Source: Branchiostoma floridae (Eukaryota > Chordata > Leptocardii > Amphioxiformes > Branchiostomatidae). Taken from it: a DNA stretch of 36,922 nt. Location of the stretch: the NCBI RefSeq assembly GCF_000003815.2, contig NC_049982.1:16720972-16757893 (forward strand). Direction: 5' to 3'. This document shows positions 19,576-31,700 of this stretch, piece by piece. Numbering within the stretch: position 1 is the stretch's first letter; every line of letters starts with the position of its first letter. The position numbers were made by a program, and so were the translations under genes. The notes below the pieces were generated by a model. That model was not told where the DNA came from. It saw nothing but the letters and a program-made list of their open reading frames with translations, and made no database searches.

Positions 19576-22500
19576 CAATATATAAACCTCGTAGAGGTGT
19601 TTGGAAAACTGAGTAACGAAAAACGACTAGTCGTTGATATCCTGCGTTTAAAAATCCTATCTTCAGGAAAAACTAAATGCCTCTGTTTTAGACCAACTTT
19701 GACTGAAGAAACATGGTAAAATGGCTATCAACTCTCCCATACTTCGCTGTAGTTATTTTCTGGGACGTATAAGCCCCAAAACACGTGAATGCCTGCCGGT
19801 ATTATCTGTTCATCTTCTAATTTGTCCCAATCCGGTACACTGACTTTTTTCAGGTCAGCTTCTTTTGGATCGGCCCAACAAGAACAAACGGTTTTGTAAC
19901 GGTACACCGCACCATGCTATCTGAAACGTCTGGCCGTTTCCAAAATCATATCCAGTTGATTGAGTATTTTCTCTCTCTCTCTTTCAGACACGGAACCACA
20001 CTGGGATACCCTGAAAGGTGAGAGCTTATATTTTGAGGAGCCAAACCTGTAAGGCTGATGCACATACAGTCCTGGAATACAAACCCGCAACGATTACAGT
20101 AAAGCTATGGAGTTGATTTCTTGAAAATATTGCCTGTCTTTGCTACTAAGACCTGTCATATTATTCCCTTGATACAAAGAAACCAAGGGTTCGAAACAGG
20201 TCGCTGTAATGATGTAAGGTGCATTCAAATGAGACTATCAAGTTAAATGGATATATTTACCGTACAAATGTAAGATACAGATCATATTCTATCCCGCATC
20301 AGTTTTTGCAATCATATTCAAACACATATTTATCGCCTGGATTCACTATTGGTCTAGACATTGCGTTTTTCTGCCTTTGACATCTAGCTTTGGAGTTGAA
20401 CAGCATCGAGTGACGTGGAGAGGTGGCTTGTGATTGGCTGACGGTTGCATTGACTGACACTTATTTTGTCTGGTGCAGTTCGATGCGACGTTATTTCGCT
20501 ACGTGACCAGACAGCTCCGTCTACATGACGAAAGCTATTTTCTTAAAATGTTTCAATCCTGTATTGGCCCTTGCCACTGTAGGTCATTTCAAAGACACTA
20601 ATGGTGGCGAAACGTTACCTAAAAAGAATAAGGAAAAAAAAGATGGTTAAAATATTTTAACTATTGCAGAGATTCTTCTGTCCCTAGTCACTGCATGTCA
20701 CTGGGGACAATTGCTATAAAAACTCTATGGTAGGATACTAGTAGTTTTTATTTAAAAAGCGACCTTTAACGAAAGGAACCTTTGTCCGTCAGAGACCGAG
20801 TCGCAGTGCCTTTGCACTCCCGACACGCCCTGAGACGAAGTCCAAGGTCTGCGCACCAGATATCCATTGTTCGTACATGCAGATGTCATGACCCTGTTTG
20901 CAAACCGTCTCAAAAAGTAGGTTAGACTATGCGCTGTTCCACATTAGTCAAACAACAGTGTGACTAACGTCTCCAAAACTAGGATAGGACCGAGGACCGA
21001 TTTACTCAGTATTGATCAAGAGATAAGATTCCACTTTGGTCCTTGAAAGCAATAACTAGGCCCCACATTGCAACATTCTAGTAGCCCCAAAACCACGTCT
21101 GGAGCCGCAAACTAGACATTAGCCTACCAATCGACATGTAAAATGTAAAGAGTTGAAGACCTATGATCAGTTTTGTGGTTAGAACTAGTAGGGCTCGCCA
21201 ATGTTCCATGGTGACATTGACGACCCTGGCCATAATGGAGTTGATGGTCGTTCTTTCCGTAGAACCCAACCCTCTAAACCTGGTACCTGATATATTTGTA
21301 CTTTCTAACAGTTGGATGGGGGATCAACCCACTGACGTCATTCCAGACCCTTCCGCGCACGCGGAGTGAGGCTGTGAAGCAGGGATGGACCATGTACGGA
21401 CGGACCACGTGTGCAGGTAAGGGCTCTATGTATGACGTATGTATGACGGGTATGTCACGAAGCGAAGTTCACATGATGGCTTTCAATGGTTTTCTTCAAC
21501 AACTATGTGCATTAGCATAACATATACCTATGTTGGCGTGTATCCTATTCAGTTGCAATGATTGTAGTATATCCAATGGGTTAACCTCAGACCATTTGAA
21601 ACCTGACACCACTTACACTATCGCCGTCGTCTGCTGACGTGTTCGCATGTAAGATTGTCTTAATGAACTATGGAGATGTGCGCTACTATAAAAAGTTATA
21701 TGCCATCAACTTGAGGAAGTTGGGTACATTGGGTTCTTTACAAAATGAAGCTGGAATATTGACCTTGACAACAGTGACTGTAGGTAACTCGTTGATCAGG
21801 TTATTGTGAATTTTCCCCTGTACGTACTACTCTACAGGAACCTACTGGCAGGGTCTCCGGATGATCTATCAAGACGACCCAGCCGTGATCCTGCTGTTCG
21901 ACAAGAACGGGTTCATCGCCGGCATGCAGATGGGAGTGAGTACAACTTTATGTGCTGGTCATTGGTTCAGAGCTGAACAGTTTGTCGAAATTGAATATTT
22001 ACACAATTCTGTGAGGGGCAGCACTATCTGCCCATGTATTTATACCCAATTGTATACTAATAGATTCTATCAGAGTCAGAGTTGCTACTAGTAACTCCAA
22101 ATTCAGAAGTGCCCAACTGCCCTTTCTCCAGCAAAGATGGTGGAATGGTTCCTCCCAAACTTCCATTGTTCTGACGTGTTGTTCAGGTGAAGCAGAGCGA
22201 CCTTCCCAAGGACAGGTCCGTCCCTGCGCGTGACGTCATCCCACCATGGGTGCAGGACAGGAATAACGACATGTGGCTCGTCACCACCTACTTCGTCAGA
22301 CCAGGTGCGATGTGCGAAGAATCAAACATGGGGGGGGGGGGGGAGTCGAATTAGTATGCCTAGGTCTAATAAATAGGAATTGTGTTTCCGATTACGGTCC
22401 TGAAAAGTAGGTTCTTTTACGTTTGGGCCCAAGTGATCCAACAGAACTGTCTGGCAATGCAAACCTGAAAATGCATCCGGACATCTGTATTTTCGACATT

Positions 22501-23682
22501 AGATTTTACCTGTACCCTTATCTTCAGTTCTGTCTGTTTACATCACTTTTCTTTTAAATAGAATTACATGTTTGAAAATACTAGTCTACAAAGTTTTCAT
22601 CACTCAGGTCGATGTCAGATCGAACATTTTATGTCTCTTGCTAGTGGTGGACAAAAAACTGTAGGGTCGTCAAGTTTCTGTGAGGGCCCGTCCGGGTTCC
22701 CTTTTTTCCAATGCCTTTGTACCGAATTCAGACCGTCCATGTTATGTTATGATTAAGATTCTGACCTGTGGTAGTGGAAAATGAGCATTCTACCGCCATG
22801 TGCTCGCAGATACCATCTGTACTGTGGGACGCACCGCGTCAGAGTTCGAGGCGAAGGGAACAGGGTCAGACTTGTACCTCCAGACCGGGGCCAGCCCGCG
22901 TACGGACTTCATCATCATCCCCAAGTACGAGAAGGACCTGAAGGGAACGGACTGGACCCCGGGGAAGTGCTTCTGGACCATGGGTAAAGTACAACCAATA
23001 GAAAACTTTGACATTAGAATGTTAGAACGAATAAAGTTGGCGTCTATATCAATGCTTAGAACGTAGGATATAAAGAAGAGTTAGCATTGTAGGAGGCATA
23101 GAGATGTATTTCTGTTCGACACCAATTCGACAGTCCATGGACAGTATTGACAATCAAAACAAAAGGCAACATTATTAGAATATCTATCCTGTTCAGATCC
23201 GTATATTTTGGCAGAATCAAGATCTTGTCGATTTCCTCTCTCTTACTGCAGGCAAGCACTACTTTAAGAACCTGCGGGAGAACATGCGCTGTGAGGAGAT
23301 GTACCCGCTGTTCCCGATGTACAACGACGGGAAGCTGAACGCCTTCGGGCTGCTGATCGGGGCCAGCATCACCAGCCCAACCTCTCGTTATGAGGCACCC
23401 ATCGCCTCCAAGACGTTCTATCAGGTAAGAGCTATCCACTCAGTCACTCACTCACTCAGTCACTCAGTTATAAGTCAGTCAGCCAGTCAGCCAGTCATTC
23501 ACTCACTCACTCACTCACTCACTCACTCACTCACTCACTCACTCACTCACTCACTCACTCACTCACTCACTCACTCACTCACTCACTCACTCACTCACTC
23601 ACTCACTCACTCACCCATTCACTCACTCACTCATTCACTCACACACACACACACACACACACTCACACACTCACTCACTTCA

Positions 23683-23731
<49 letters not shown>

Positions 23732-24053
23732 ACACTCACTCACTCAATCACTCAATCACTCAATCACTCAATTACTCAATCATCCAATCACTCATCCACC
23801 GTGTGCTTTTGCACCAGCTTGGTCCTTCCTCAATCTTACAGCCTTTATAGCCTAACAACAGATGTTTCTTCAAAATTGATGACGTTGCGTTTCGTACCCT
23901 TCTAATGAAGTATAGCTTCTGATTAACACCCGTATGTTTCAGCTGTTCATGACTCCTGTACCCAAGTGTCTCCAGAGCTACACCGAGGAGAAGGGCATGA
24001 CCACCATGCACGTCTTCCTGGAGAACGACCCGCGCACGAACAACTTCTGTTAA
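19202..24053 (+). CDS. Gene B: secreted six-cysteine protein, paralogue of gene A, family not recognised (8 exons, 300 aa)
   Basis: Exons: 19202-19295, 19988-20017 (30-nt microexon), 21312-21416, 21838-21935, 22187-22304, 22810-22983, 23252-23424, 23943-24053 (TAA). They total 903 nt and join in frame through GT-AG introns. The protein has a signal peptide (MKLFLLLAILGAAAAA), then SSWWWWWPFPE and PHWDTLK. Further motifs are LPRTRSEAVKQGWTMYG, a first cysteine in TTCAGTYW, DPAVILLFDKNGFIAGMQMG, PPWVQDRNNDMWLVTTYF, GTGSDLYLQTG, GTDWTPGKCFWTMG, MRCEEMYPLFPMYND, TPVPKC and a terminal Cys. Six cysteines are shared with gene A. There is no membrane segment after the signal peptide, so secretion is likely. 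No catalytic motif is recognised. The gene is complete and in the same orientation as gene A about 3.9 kb upstream, showing a tandem duplication. Confident as a gene; function unknown. Confidence 0.9.
19483..19575. repeat. (CT)n microsatellite in intron 1 of gene B
   Basis: A C-run (about 19483-19493) is followed by an almost pure CT dinucleotide tract with a few TTT interruptions. Poly-Ser/Leu ORFs across it are meaningless. Confidence 0.97.
22330..22343. repeat. Poly-G tract (14 G) in intron 5 of gene B
   Basis: An uninterrupted G14 homopolymer lies about 25 bases after the exon 5 donor. It could support a G-quadruplex and is prone to sequencing error. Confidence 0.95.
23435..23790. repeat. 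Compound (CACT)n / (CA)n microsatellite in intron 7 of gene B
   Basis: About 355 bases of CACT tetranucleotide repeats grade into two CA dinucleotide blocks (about 23640-23661 and 23688-23731) and back to CACT/CAAT. It begins about 10 bases after the exon 7 donor. A spurious Thr/His/Ser/Leu ORF runs through it. Confidence 0.98.
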
Positions 24054-25765
24054 ACACCAACACGTCACAAAACCAACAGTAACGGAGTCTATGGGCAGCG
24101 ATCAACGCTGTGCACGTAGGCCTAGTTGCTAGGTATATCAGACGACTTCGTTTCCACGTTCACTAAAGGAAATTTGCTTATGTGCAATGGGTAAAAAAGT
24201 ATTGCGAAATATTAAAAGCGATGAAAAAAGATAACTTAGTCTATTTTTGTTCTTTGATGTACTCGTCATTAGTTAAGGGCAGAAAACAGCACAAACTGAC
24301 GGCGTTTAACGTCACACTTCTGATAGTACACCATTTCAACGAGTTATATTTTATAAAGCAATCCCTACCTTTTTGAAAAAAAAACCAGCATTTTGATAAC
24401 AGGTATCAAAGACGTCTATGGTAAACATGGAAAAGAGGCATCGAAACTCTCTCGGTTCTATTGACTGACTCTACATGTCGCCATTTGTGGTGTTCATCCA
24501 CGAGTTAGTGGAACAGACAACACATAATCAGATAACACAAAATCAGGACAACCAATATACATGTATTTTTGTCATTGGGTTTATTCGCCAATTAATACTT
24601 TATACAAAAGATAACATGGCTACATGAACCATTCGAATTACATCAGGACCTCTTTGGTCAGTGTCCAAAAACTTAGCATTCAGTTTTACAAACTTATCAT
24701 TGGTAGAGAATAACTTAATGATGTCAGAATTGAGATACAACTTTTATATTTTAAATTTACACTTAATATACTGTTATGCCACACATAGTTCTTTTATCAA
24801 ATCATTTTTAACAACAAAAAGTAATTTCTATCTATGACCAGAAAAGTGTTCAAAACTAAGGACTGCTGACATGTATTTACCGGAAGGTTGCATTGTACAG
24901 TGGTTTGTTATTCAAAGGGTAGGGCGCGGAGAGTCTATTGAGACAATAGAAGTGCTCATAGTTCTCTTGAAGTGATCTTGCTGCAGAAAATGATACACTA
25001 TCGATGGTATCGATCGTTAGAACCAGTAACGCGCATTATATAATGTATCTTACATATCATACAGGTGTTAGAATACCTAACCTTTACAAAGACGAAAACA
25101 CAAAGTGAACACAGAGATAATAGAAAAAACACAATCGTCTGATGTCTGTCATCGATTAACTTTGGCCGGCAAAGGCAGGTGATGTATATTTATAACAAAT
25201 CATTGAAGTACTAACTAGAACCTAATCAAAGAAATCAAAACATTTTGTGACTTGCATAGTCGTGATAAATGTGCTCCAGTGTGACTTGTTGCATAACGTT
25301 GTGCTGGTGATAACACCCCTGGTTGTCATACAGATTCCATGAGCAGCACGGTCGACTTCAACCTACTCTCTCTTCTTGTGCTTTCGTCAGTAGTGGTTGA
25401 AGGGATTTACATTTGTTCTATCTTACAAGAGAATTATATACTGATTGGCACTGATTTTCTCTTCATCTGTAGGGAATGATATGCTGCGATTTCAAACTTT
25501 CAATTTTTTCAACAGTATGACCGAGCTGTTGACATTAACGGTACGGTATGTACAGGTATAACACACACTTAGAAACACAGCAACCATTATTACGTAAATC
25601 CACATCAAAGTGCTATTTCTGGATCAGTACACAGTCAAACAAACCTAGTGTTAGAGTGACTTTCCTGCAGGTGATTTGTCAGTGTCACTTTCGTCACATG
25701 AAATATTTTATCACACTACTGTGAGTAGTGAAGACAGACAGCTGTAGTCATTTCTGTACTGAAGT
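24054..25765. other. Convergent intergenic region between genes B and C
   Basis: This holds the 3' ends of two convergent genes. For gene B, ATTAAA at 24211-24216 is a possible variant polyadenylation signal. For gene C, TTTATT at 24580-24585 is AATAAA on the minus strand and would imply a 3' UTR of about 1.2 kb. No additional gene or repeat is evident. Confidence 0.45.
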
Positions 25766-28700
25766 CTACTCTTGTCGTCGGCCGTACTGTCTGAACCTGG
25801 CTAGCAGCCTCTGTAGCCTGTCATCATTGCTGATAGCCGCCAGGGCCGGACAGGGGTTCAGGTTACACCGTCTGAGCTCTGACAGCCGAGGGCAGCGTCT
25901 CCCACCGTTTTGCGGGTTTTGTCTGATGTACCTTGAATATGGAAGCATAGGTAAGATCCATTGTCATTACCACCGACAGGAAGCAGAATGTTACGTACAT
26001 TGTACGGTACAAGTACCAAATATTGCGAAACAACACGCCAATTAATATTAACCTGAGCGCTTTAGACAACTTGGCTTTTAACAAGAGGAGTTTGAAAAAT
26101 AGTTCCTTACCTTGATCGTACCATGAGACCACCACCACATGATCTGCTGCACCTACTGAAGCGAGACCAGCGAGACACTTCACAGTTCCGAACTGTAAAA
26201 CAAAATGAGACATTTATTACTCCCGGTATCATTTCTGCATACATATCTACTCATTTTGTCTTCTCGGCCTTAACGTTACACAAATACCAACTGATATCTG
26301 AAATAACAGTAGAACAGGTGGCATCCCGAACTACCCACCAAGCGTTTCGCCCTCCTGCAGCAATAAATGGTAAATTCGTGATAGATCGCTATGCATAATC
26401 CAAGTGTGTGGTGGTATGAAAATATAGTTATTGCTTTTTTCACTTTCTTTAGTGATTAACACACTGTATTCGTATAATGGATTAAAGAATCGACAAATAT
26501 ACACACCTTCCGGTTCTTCCTCTGCTTCGTCTACAACCTCAGCTGACAGTTGTGGCTTGGAGGGGACAACGTTGATGGCCTTCGTGACAGGACAGGGCTC
26601 CAGATTGCATCGTCTCCTCTCATACAGGTGAGGACATGGCTTTCCGTCGTTCAGCGGCTTTTGTGTAATGGTCCTGAAATGTAAATATGAAAATGAACTT
26701 CAGATGCCCTTGTAGCTACAGACAACCGTACGCCGTAACGCTGTTCTCAATGACTTTCGAATTGTCATATGTTTCAAGATGATTCTACAAGTTTCTACTT
26801 TGGGTCAGATGCTAACGCCACTCGTTAAGAATTGATCATACATCTCGCTTCTTTGAGAATTTGGCTTTGAGAGCTTCGTGGCAGACGACTTGAAGGAACG
26901 CCGTTACTCACCGTGCTCTGACCATGACGCCACCACCACACCTCCTGTTGCACCTGCCGAAGCCGGACCAGGCCGACACCTTACAGTCCGTGGCAACAAC
27001 TGAAAAAGTCAACAGTCATCATTCCGTTTCCAGTTCCATTTATACAGACACAATATAGACACAAATGTTTATCGAACACCATTTACTGTTTGAATGAACA
27101 TTTGACTGAAAGACAATCCTCTAGATGAAAAAAAAAAACATATCAAATCTGCCTGGATACTGGATTACAGCTTCAATACTGATAACGCACCTTCAGTTTC
27201 AACTTGAACTTCCTCCACAGAGTTGGCCGCCTTTTCTGGCTTAGGGATATCGTTCTCGCTGATACTAGTAGCCTTCGTGACAGGGCAGGGTTCCATGTTG
27301 CACTCTCTCCTCTCGGACAACTCAGGGCATGGCTTCCCACCGTTCAACGGCTTTTGTGTGATGGTTCTGAGGTGTAAAAACAGAAAAGAATTTCAGTCTA
27401 CATCGCTTTTGCACGAAATCGTTAGATTAATGTCGATCATGCTTTGAGTTAAGTTAGTGAGAGCCAGAAATTGATTTCATGTGTTAGAATTACATATCAA
27501 GGATTCATCATGCAACGCGTTTCTTTGAGAACTTGGCTTTGTGGCATGCAAATGAGTTTAAAAATCGCCGCCACTCACCGTGCTCTGAGCATGACGCCAC
27601 CACCACACCGCCTGTTGCACCTGCCGAAACCGGACCAGGCAGACACCTTACAGTCCGTGGCAACAACTGAAAAAGTCAACAGTCATTATTTCGTTTCCAG
27701 TTCCAATTTTCTATAGACACACATGTTTACCGAACACCATTTACTATTTGGATGAACACTTCATTGAAAGACAATCCTCTAGATTTAAAAAAAATCTGCC
27801 TTGATTACAGCTTTAATACAAATGCGCACCTTTCTCTTCCACTTCCTCCACGGATTTGGCTGAGTTTTCTGGCTTAGGGATATCGTTCTCGCTGATACTA
27901 GTAGCCTTTGTGACAGGGCAGGGTTCCGTGTTGCACTCCCTCCTCTCGGACAACTCAGGGCATGGCTTCCCACCGTTCAACGGCTTTTGTGTGATGGTTC
28001 TGAGGTGTAGAAACGGAAATGAGTTTCAGCCTCCATCGCTATTGCAATAAATCGTTAGATTCAGGTCGATCATGCTTTGGGTGCATCGGCAAAGTCAGAG
28101 AAGTGAGTGAGGTATAGATATTTATTTCATGTGTTTAAATTACACATTCAGGATTCATCATGTAACGCGTTTCTTTGAAACTTGGCGTTGTGGCAAATGA
28201 GTTTGAAAAACGCCGTTACTCACCGTGCTCTGACCATGACGCCACCGCCACACCTCCTGTTGCACCTGCTAAAGCTGGACCAGACTGACACCTTACAGTC
28301 CGTGGCAACAACTGTAAAACAAGTCAGAATTCATCATTTATTTTCCAGAATCATTTTTGGAACACAGACATTCTTTTGTGTTGTGGACATAAACGTTGGT
28401 CTAACGTCATTTACTATTTGGATGGACACTTAAGATAGGAAGACAATCCTCCAGACAAAATAGAGACTTGACACAAATGCACACCTTTCGGTTCATCTTC
28501 ACCTTGCTCCACAGAGTTGGCCGACTTTTCTGGCTCGTTGTCACTGATGAACTTGATGACAGGGCAGGCTTCCATGTTGCACTGTTTCCTGTCAGACAGC
28601 TCAGGGCATTGCTTTCCACCGTTCAGCGGCTTTTGTGTGATGTTACTAAAATATGAGAACAGAAAGGGTATTCATTTTCTATCTATTTTCTGTATTTGTG

Positions 28701-31700
28701 AGACTGGCCACGACGTGTTCCAACGGCTTTTAAAGTTCGTTGATCACCTCACGTGTGGTTGGGGAGGGCTAGCAACGACGCTAGGTCAGTTAGCACCAAC
28801 ATGGTTAGGACCAAACATTTAAACACTGCAATTCGTGTACGAATTTGGCTTTGAGACAGTAGATAGGAGTTCAAAAGATTGTTGTTACTTACCGGGACCG
28901 CGCCATGCTGCCACCGCCACAACTCCTGCTGCACTTGCTGAAATCAGACCACTTCGACACCGCACAGTCCACGGCAACAACTGTAAAACACACAACATTG
29001 TTGAAACGTGGTCATCTCTTCGTGTTTTCCACCCAAATATTGAATAAACATCATCTATATGAACACTAGATCTGGTTACACTAATATCTATTAGCAAGTC
29101 AACACGAATACGTACCCTCAGGTTTCTCCTTGACTTCTTCAACAGCTTTGACTGGCTCTTTTGACTTGGAGAGACCGTTAGTTTTGACAGGCTTCGGGGC
29201 GTCACATGGGTCCGTATTGCACTGTTGAATCTCAGCCAACTGGGGGCATGGTTTTCCACCGTTCAGTGGCTTTTGTTTGACGTACCTGGAACATTTAATA
29301 AGCAGATATTGTTTTCACTTCCATCGTGAATGCGACTTAGCATTAACCTGTGGTAATGTTGGTGCTCCACTTAGTGAAATTGTCATTTCACCAGATGGGT
29401 TTAGGTGCAATTGATATGGCAACAAAGTAAGGAAAGTTATCTACGTGCTGAACCTTGCGAACATTACACACGAATAGTTTGAGTTATTCAGATGCTGTTT
29501 TGTGAACTTGCCTCTATAGTTCTTACATTATAGATGAGTTTTGTAGATAGTTGTAATTTACCGTGATCGCGCCTTGATGCCGCCACCACACCGCCTGTTA
29601 CACCTACTGAAGCCAGACCAGTTTGAGACCTCACAGTCCATGGAAACAACTGTAAAGTAACAAGTCCTAGTTCAATACCATTTAGGGGCCTAGCATGGGA
29701 CATCCCGTTAACGTATATAACGTTACGTGCGTTGCGCCATTATCCAACTCTATAAAATGTCAAAATATGTTTGCTACGTATTTGTTTCTTTACATGAAAT
29801 ATGACACATACGTAATGCTACTTGCGTGCGTCTTTGTGCGTGTGTGTGTCTGTCTGTGTGTCGGTATGGCTGTGTGCGTGTTTATGTGTGCATGAACAAG
29901 AATAGACAGAGACACACACCCTCCTCTGCCTCGTCCACTAGCTCAGCCAGCTCGTCCAGCTTGGAGAGGTCAGCGCCCTCCCGGGTGAGCGTGACCCTGG
30001 CCAGAGCCGGCAGCTTCCTCAGACTGGGGTAGTAGAACGAGTTGGCGGGGTGGTTGGGGAACGTCGAGCTGATCTGGAACACAGGTTCCTGCAAATACAA
30101 AACGTTTGTACAAATGAACATTAACGTCACTAGAGTCCAAAGAAATGTAAACATAACAGGCGTATTCACATTATCAATTTATACATTTTATTTTTATTGC
30201 CTAAAATAAATAAATCACTGTAAACACGGCAATCCGCGCGACACGTGAAAAGACGATATATATCGTGTACTGACGGTCTCAAATGGACTTTTAAGTCAAT
30301 AAATGATGCAGGACGCAAAAAGACCGACCACTAGCCTATAGAACATTTGCAGTAGATCCGTATCAACCACAGTGTGATGCAGTACCAGTCCATTCCGTCA
30401 GGAGTGCTCTCACCTGTGGCACTGTTGCCCAGTTAGGGGAGGTGAATGTGAACCCCTTGTCTGTGCCGGCGTCCCATGGTCCCAGCCTGGTAGAGAATTG
30501 GTCAATCCACTTCCCGTTCTGACAGAGATCCTTACTGTCCAGCCCAACAAACCAGTCTGGACTGGGCACAATCTTCACCATGAACGACACCTAGAGGGAA
30601 AGTAAACGATGTTGTGCTTAATTTTAGGTCCTGTTTTCTCGACTTTAGGGGACGGCGACGTTGATGGTTTGAGATCGATGTCATTTACATTACATAACTT
30701 TAGAATATAGCGTTGTATCGCATTCCTTAGTTTTGAATAGAAGATGTGTTTTCATAACGTTTACCTTCGAGTGGTCAGCATCGATAGCAAAGTCTGTTTT
30801 CCTCTCTCCAACTCCCTTATTCTTGATCTCGTCCGCAAAGAACTTGCCACTGGTTCCCTTGGAGTCTGCGAAGTCAGAGAACAGCTTAAAGCTGCCAGCC
30901 TTCTCAGCGAACAACTTGACTCCCTCCGAGGCTATCTCTCCCTTGTGCCAGAGTGTGTATTCGTCGTTATGGGTTACTCCTGGTGAAACATAAGAAGTAC
31001 ACGTCAGATCAATGTTTTTTTATGGACAACAGCCTTTGTCATATGTAGTTTTGGTCTCCTCCCCCATTGTCGTCGATATCGATATTTCGTCTTTTAACTA
31101 CACAACAATTCTTATAGATACATGCGAAAAACTTTAAACTATCAACAACCCATAGGCCCGACTGCATTGCACTTATGTCAATCGTCGCTGGGTGTAACCT
31201 TCACCCGTGTACAAAATCAATCACACTGTCTGACTCCTTGAACTCATTGAGTTGACACTTGTCGATAGCGGAGAAGCGTTCTGATTGCTTTGTACCTATG
31301 TGTATAACAGGCTTACACAGCTGTGTGGCTATATCTAAACACACAACAGACAGCCCACAGACTTGAGATGACATTTCCTTAGACAGGAGACCTTCGTGAT
31401 CCAAATGTGCCAAGCCCCAGCATTGGATCCAGAGGTGATGTCAACAAGTTGCATAACCAGGTCGCTCTTGGTTATTTCAACAAACACGGCGCCAGCTTTT
31501 GGCTTTAGTCCTAGTCAGTCATGGCTCAGGGCTGCCTTGGGTTCCTTATTTGGAAATACCATTTTTTGATAAATTGTATATGTAATTAAGAGCTTCCTAT
31601 ATGACTTGTTATGGGTCGAATTTGCCACAGCAGGCCAATTCTAAACTACGATCACCTGACATTTGGCCTAGTGGAACGTAGCAGATTTGAGAAAGAATGA

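Noticed and set aside
19417-19719. Poly-Ser/Leu ORF
   Set aside because: It is a translation of a (CT)n microsatellite inside intron 1 of gene B.
23284-23850. 188-codon Thr/His/Ser/Leu repeat protein
   Set aside because: It begins in a wrong start within exon 7 of gene B and reads through the intronic CACT/CA microsatellite. The GTAAGA donor at 23425 and the paralogue structure show the true exon end.
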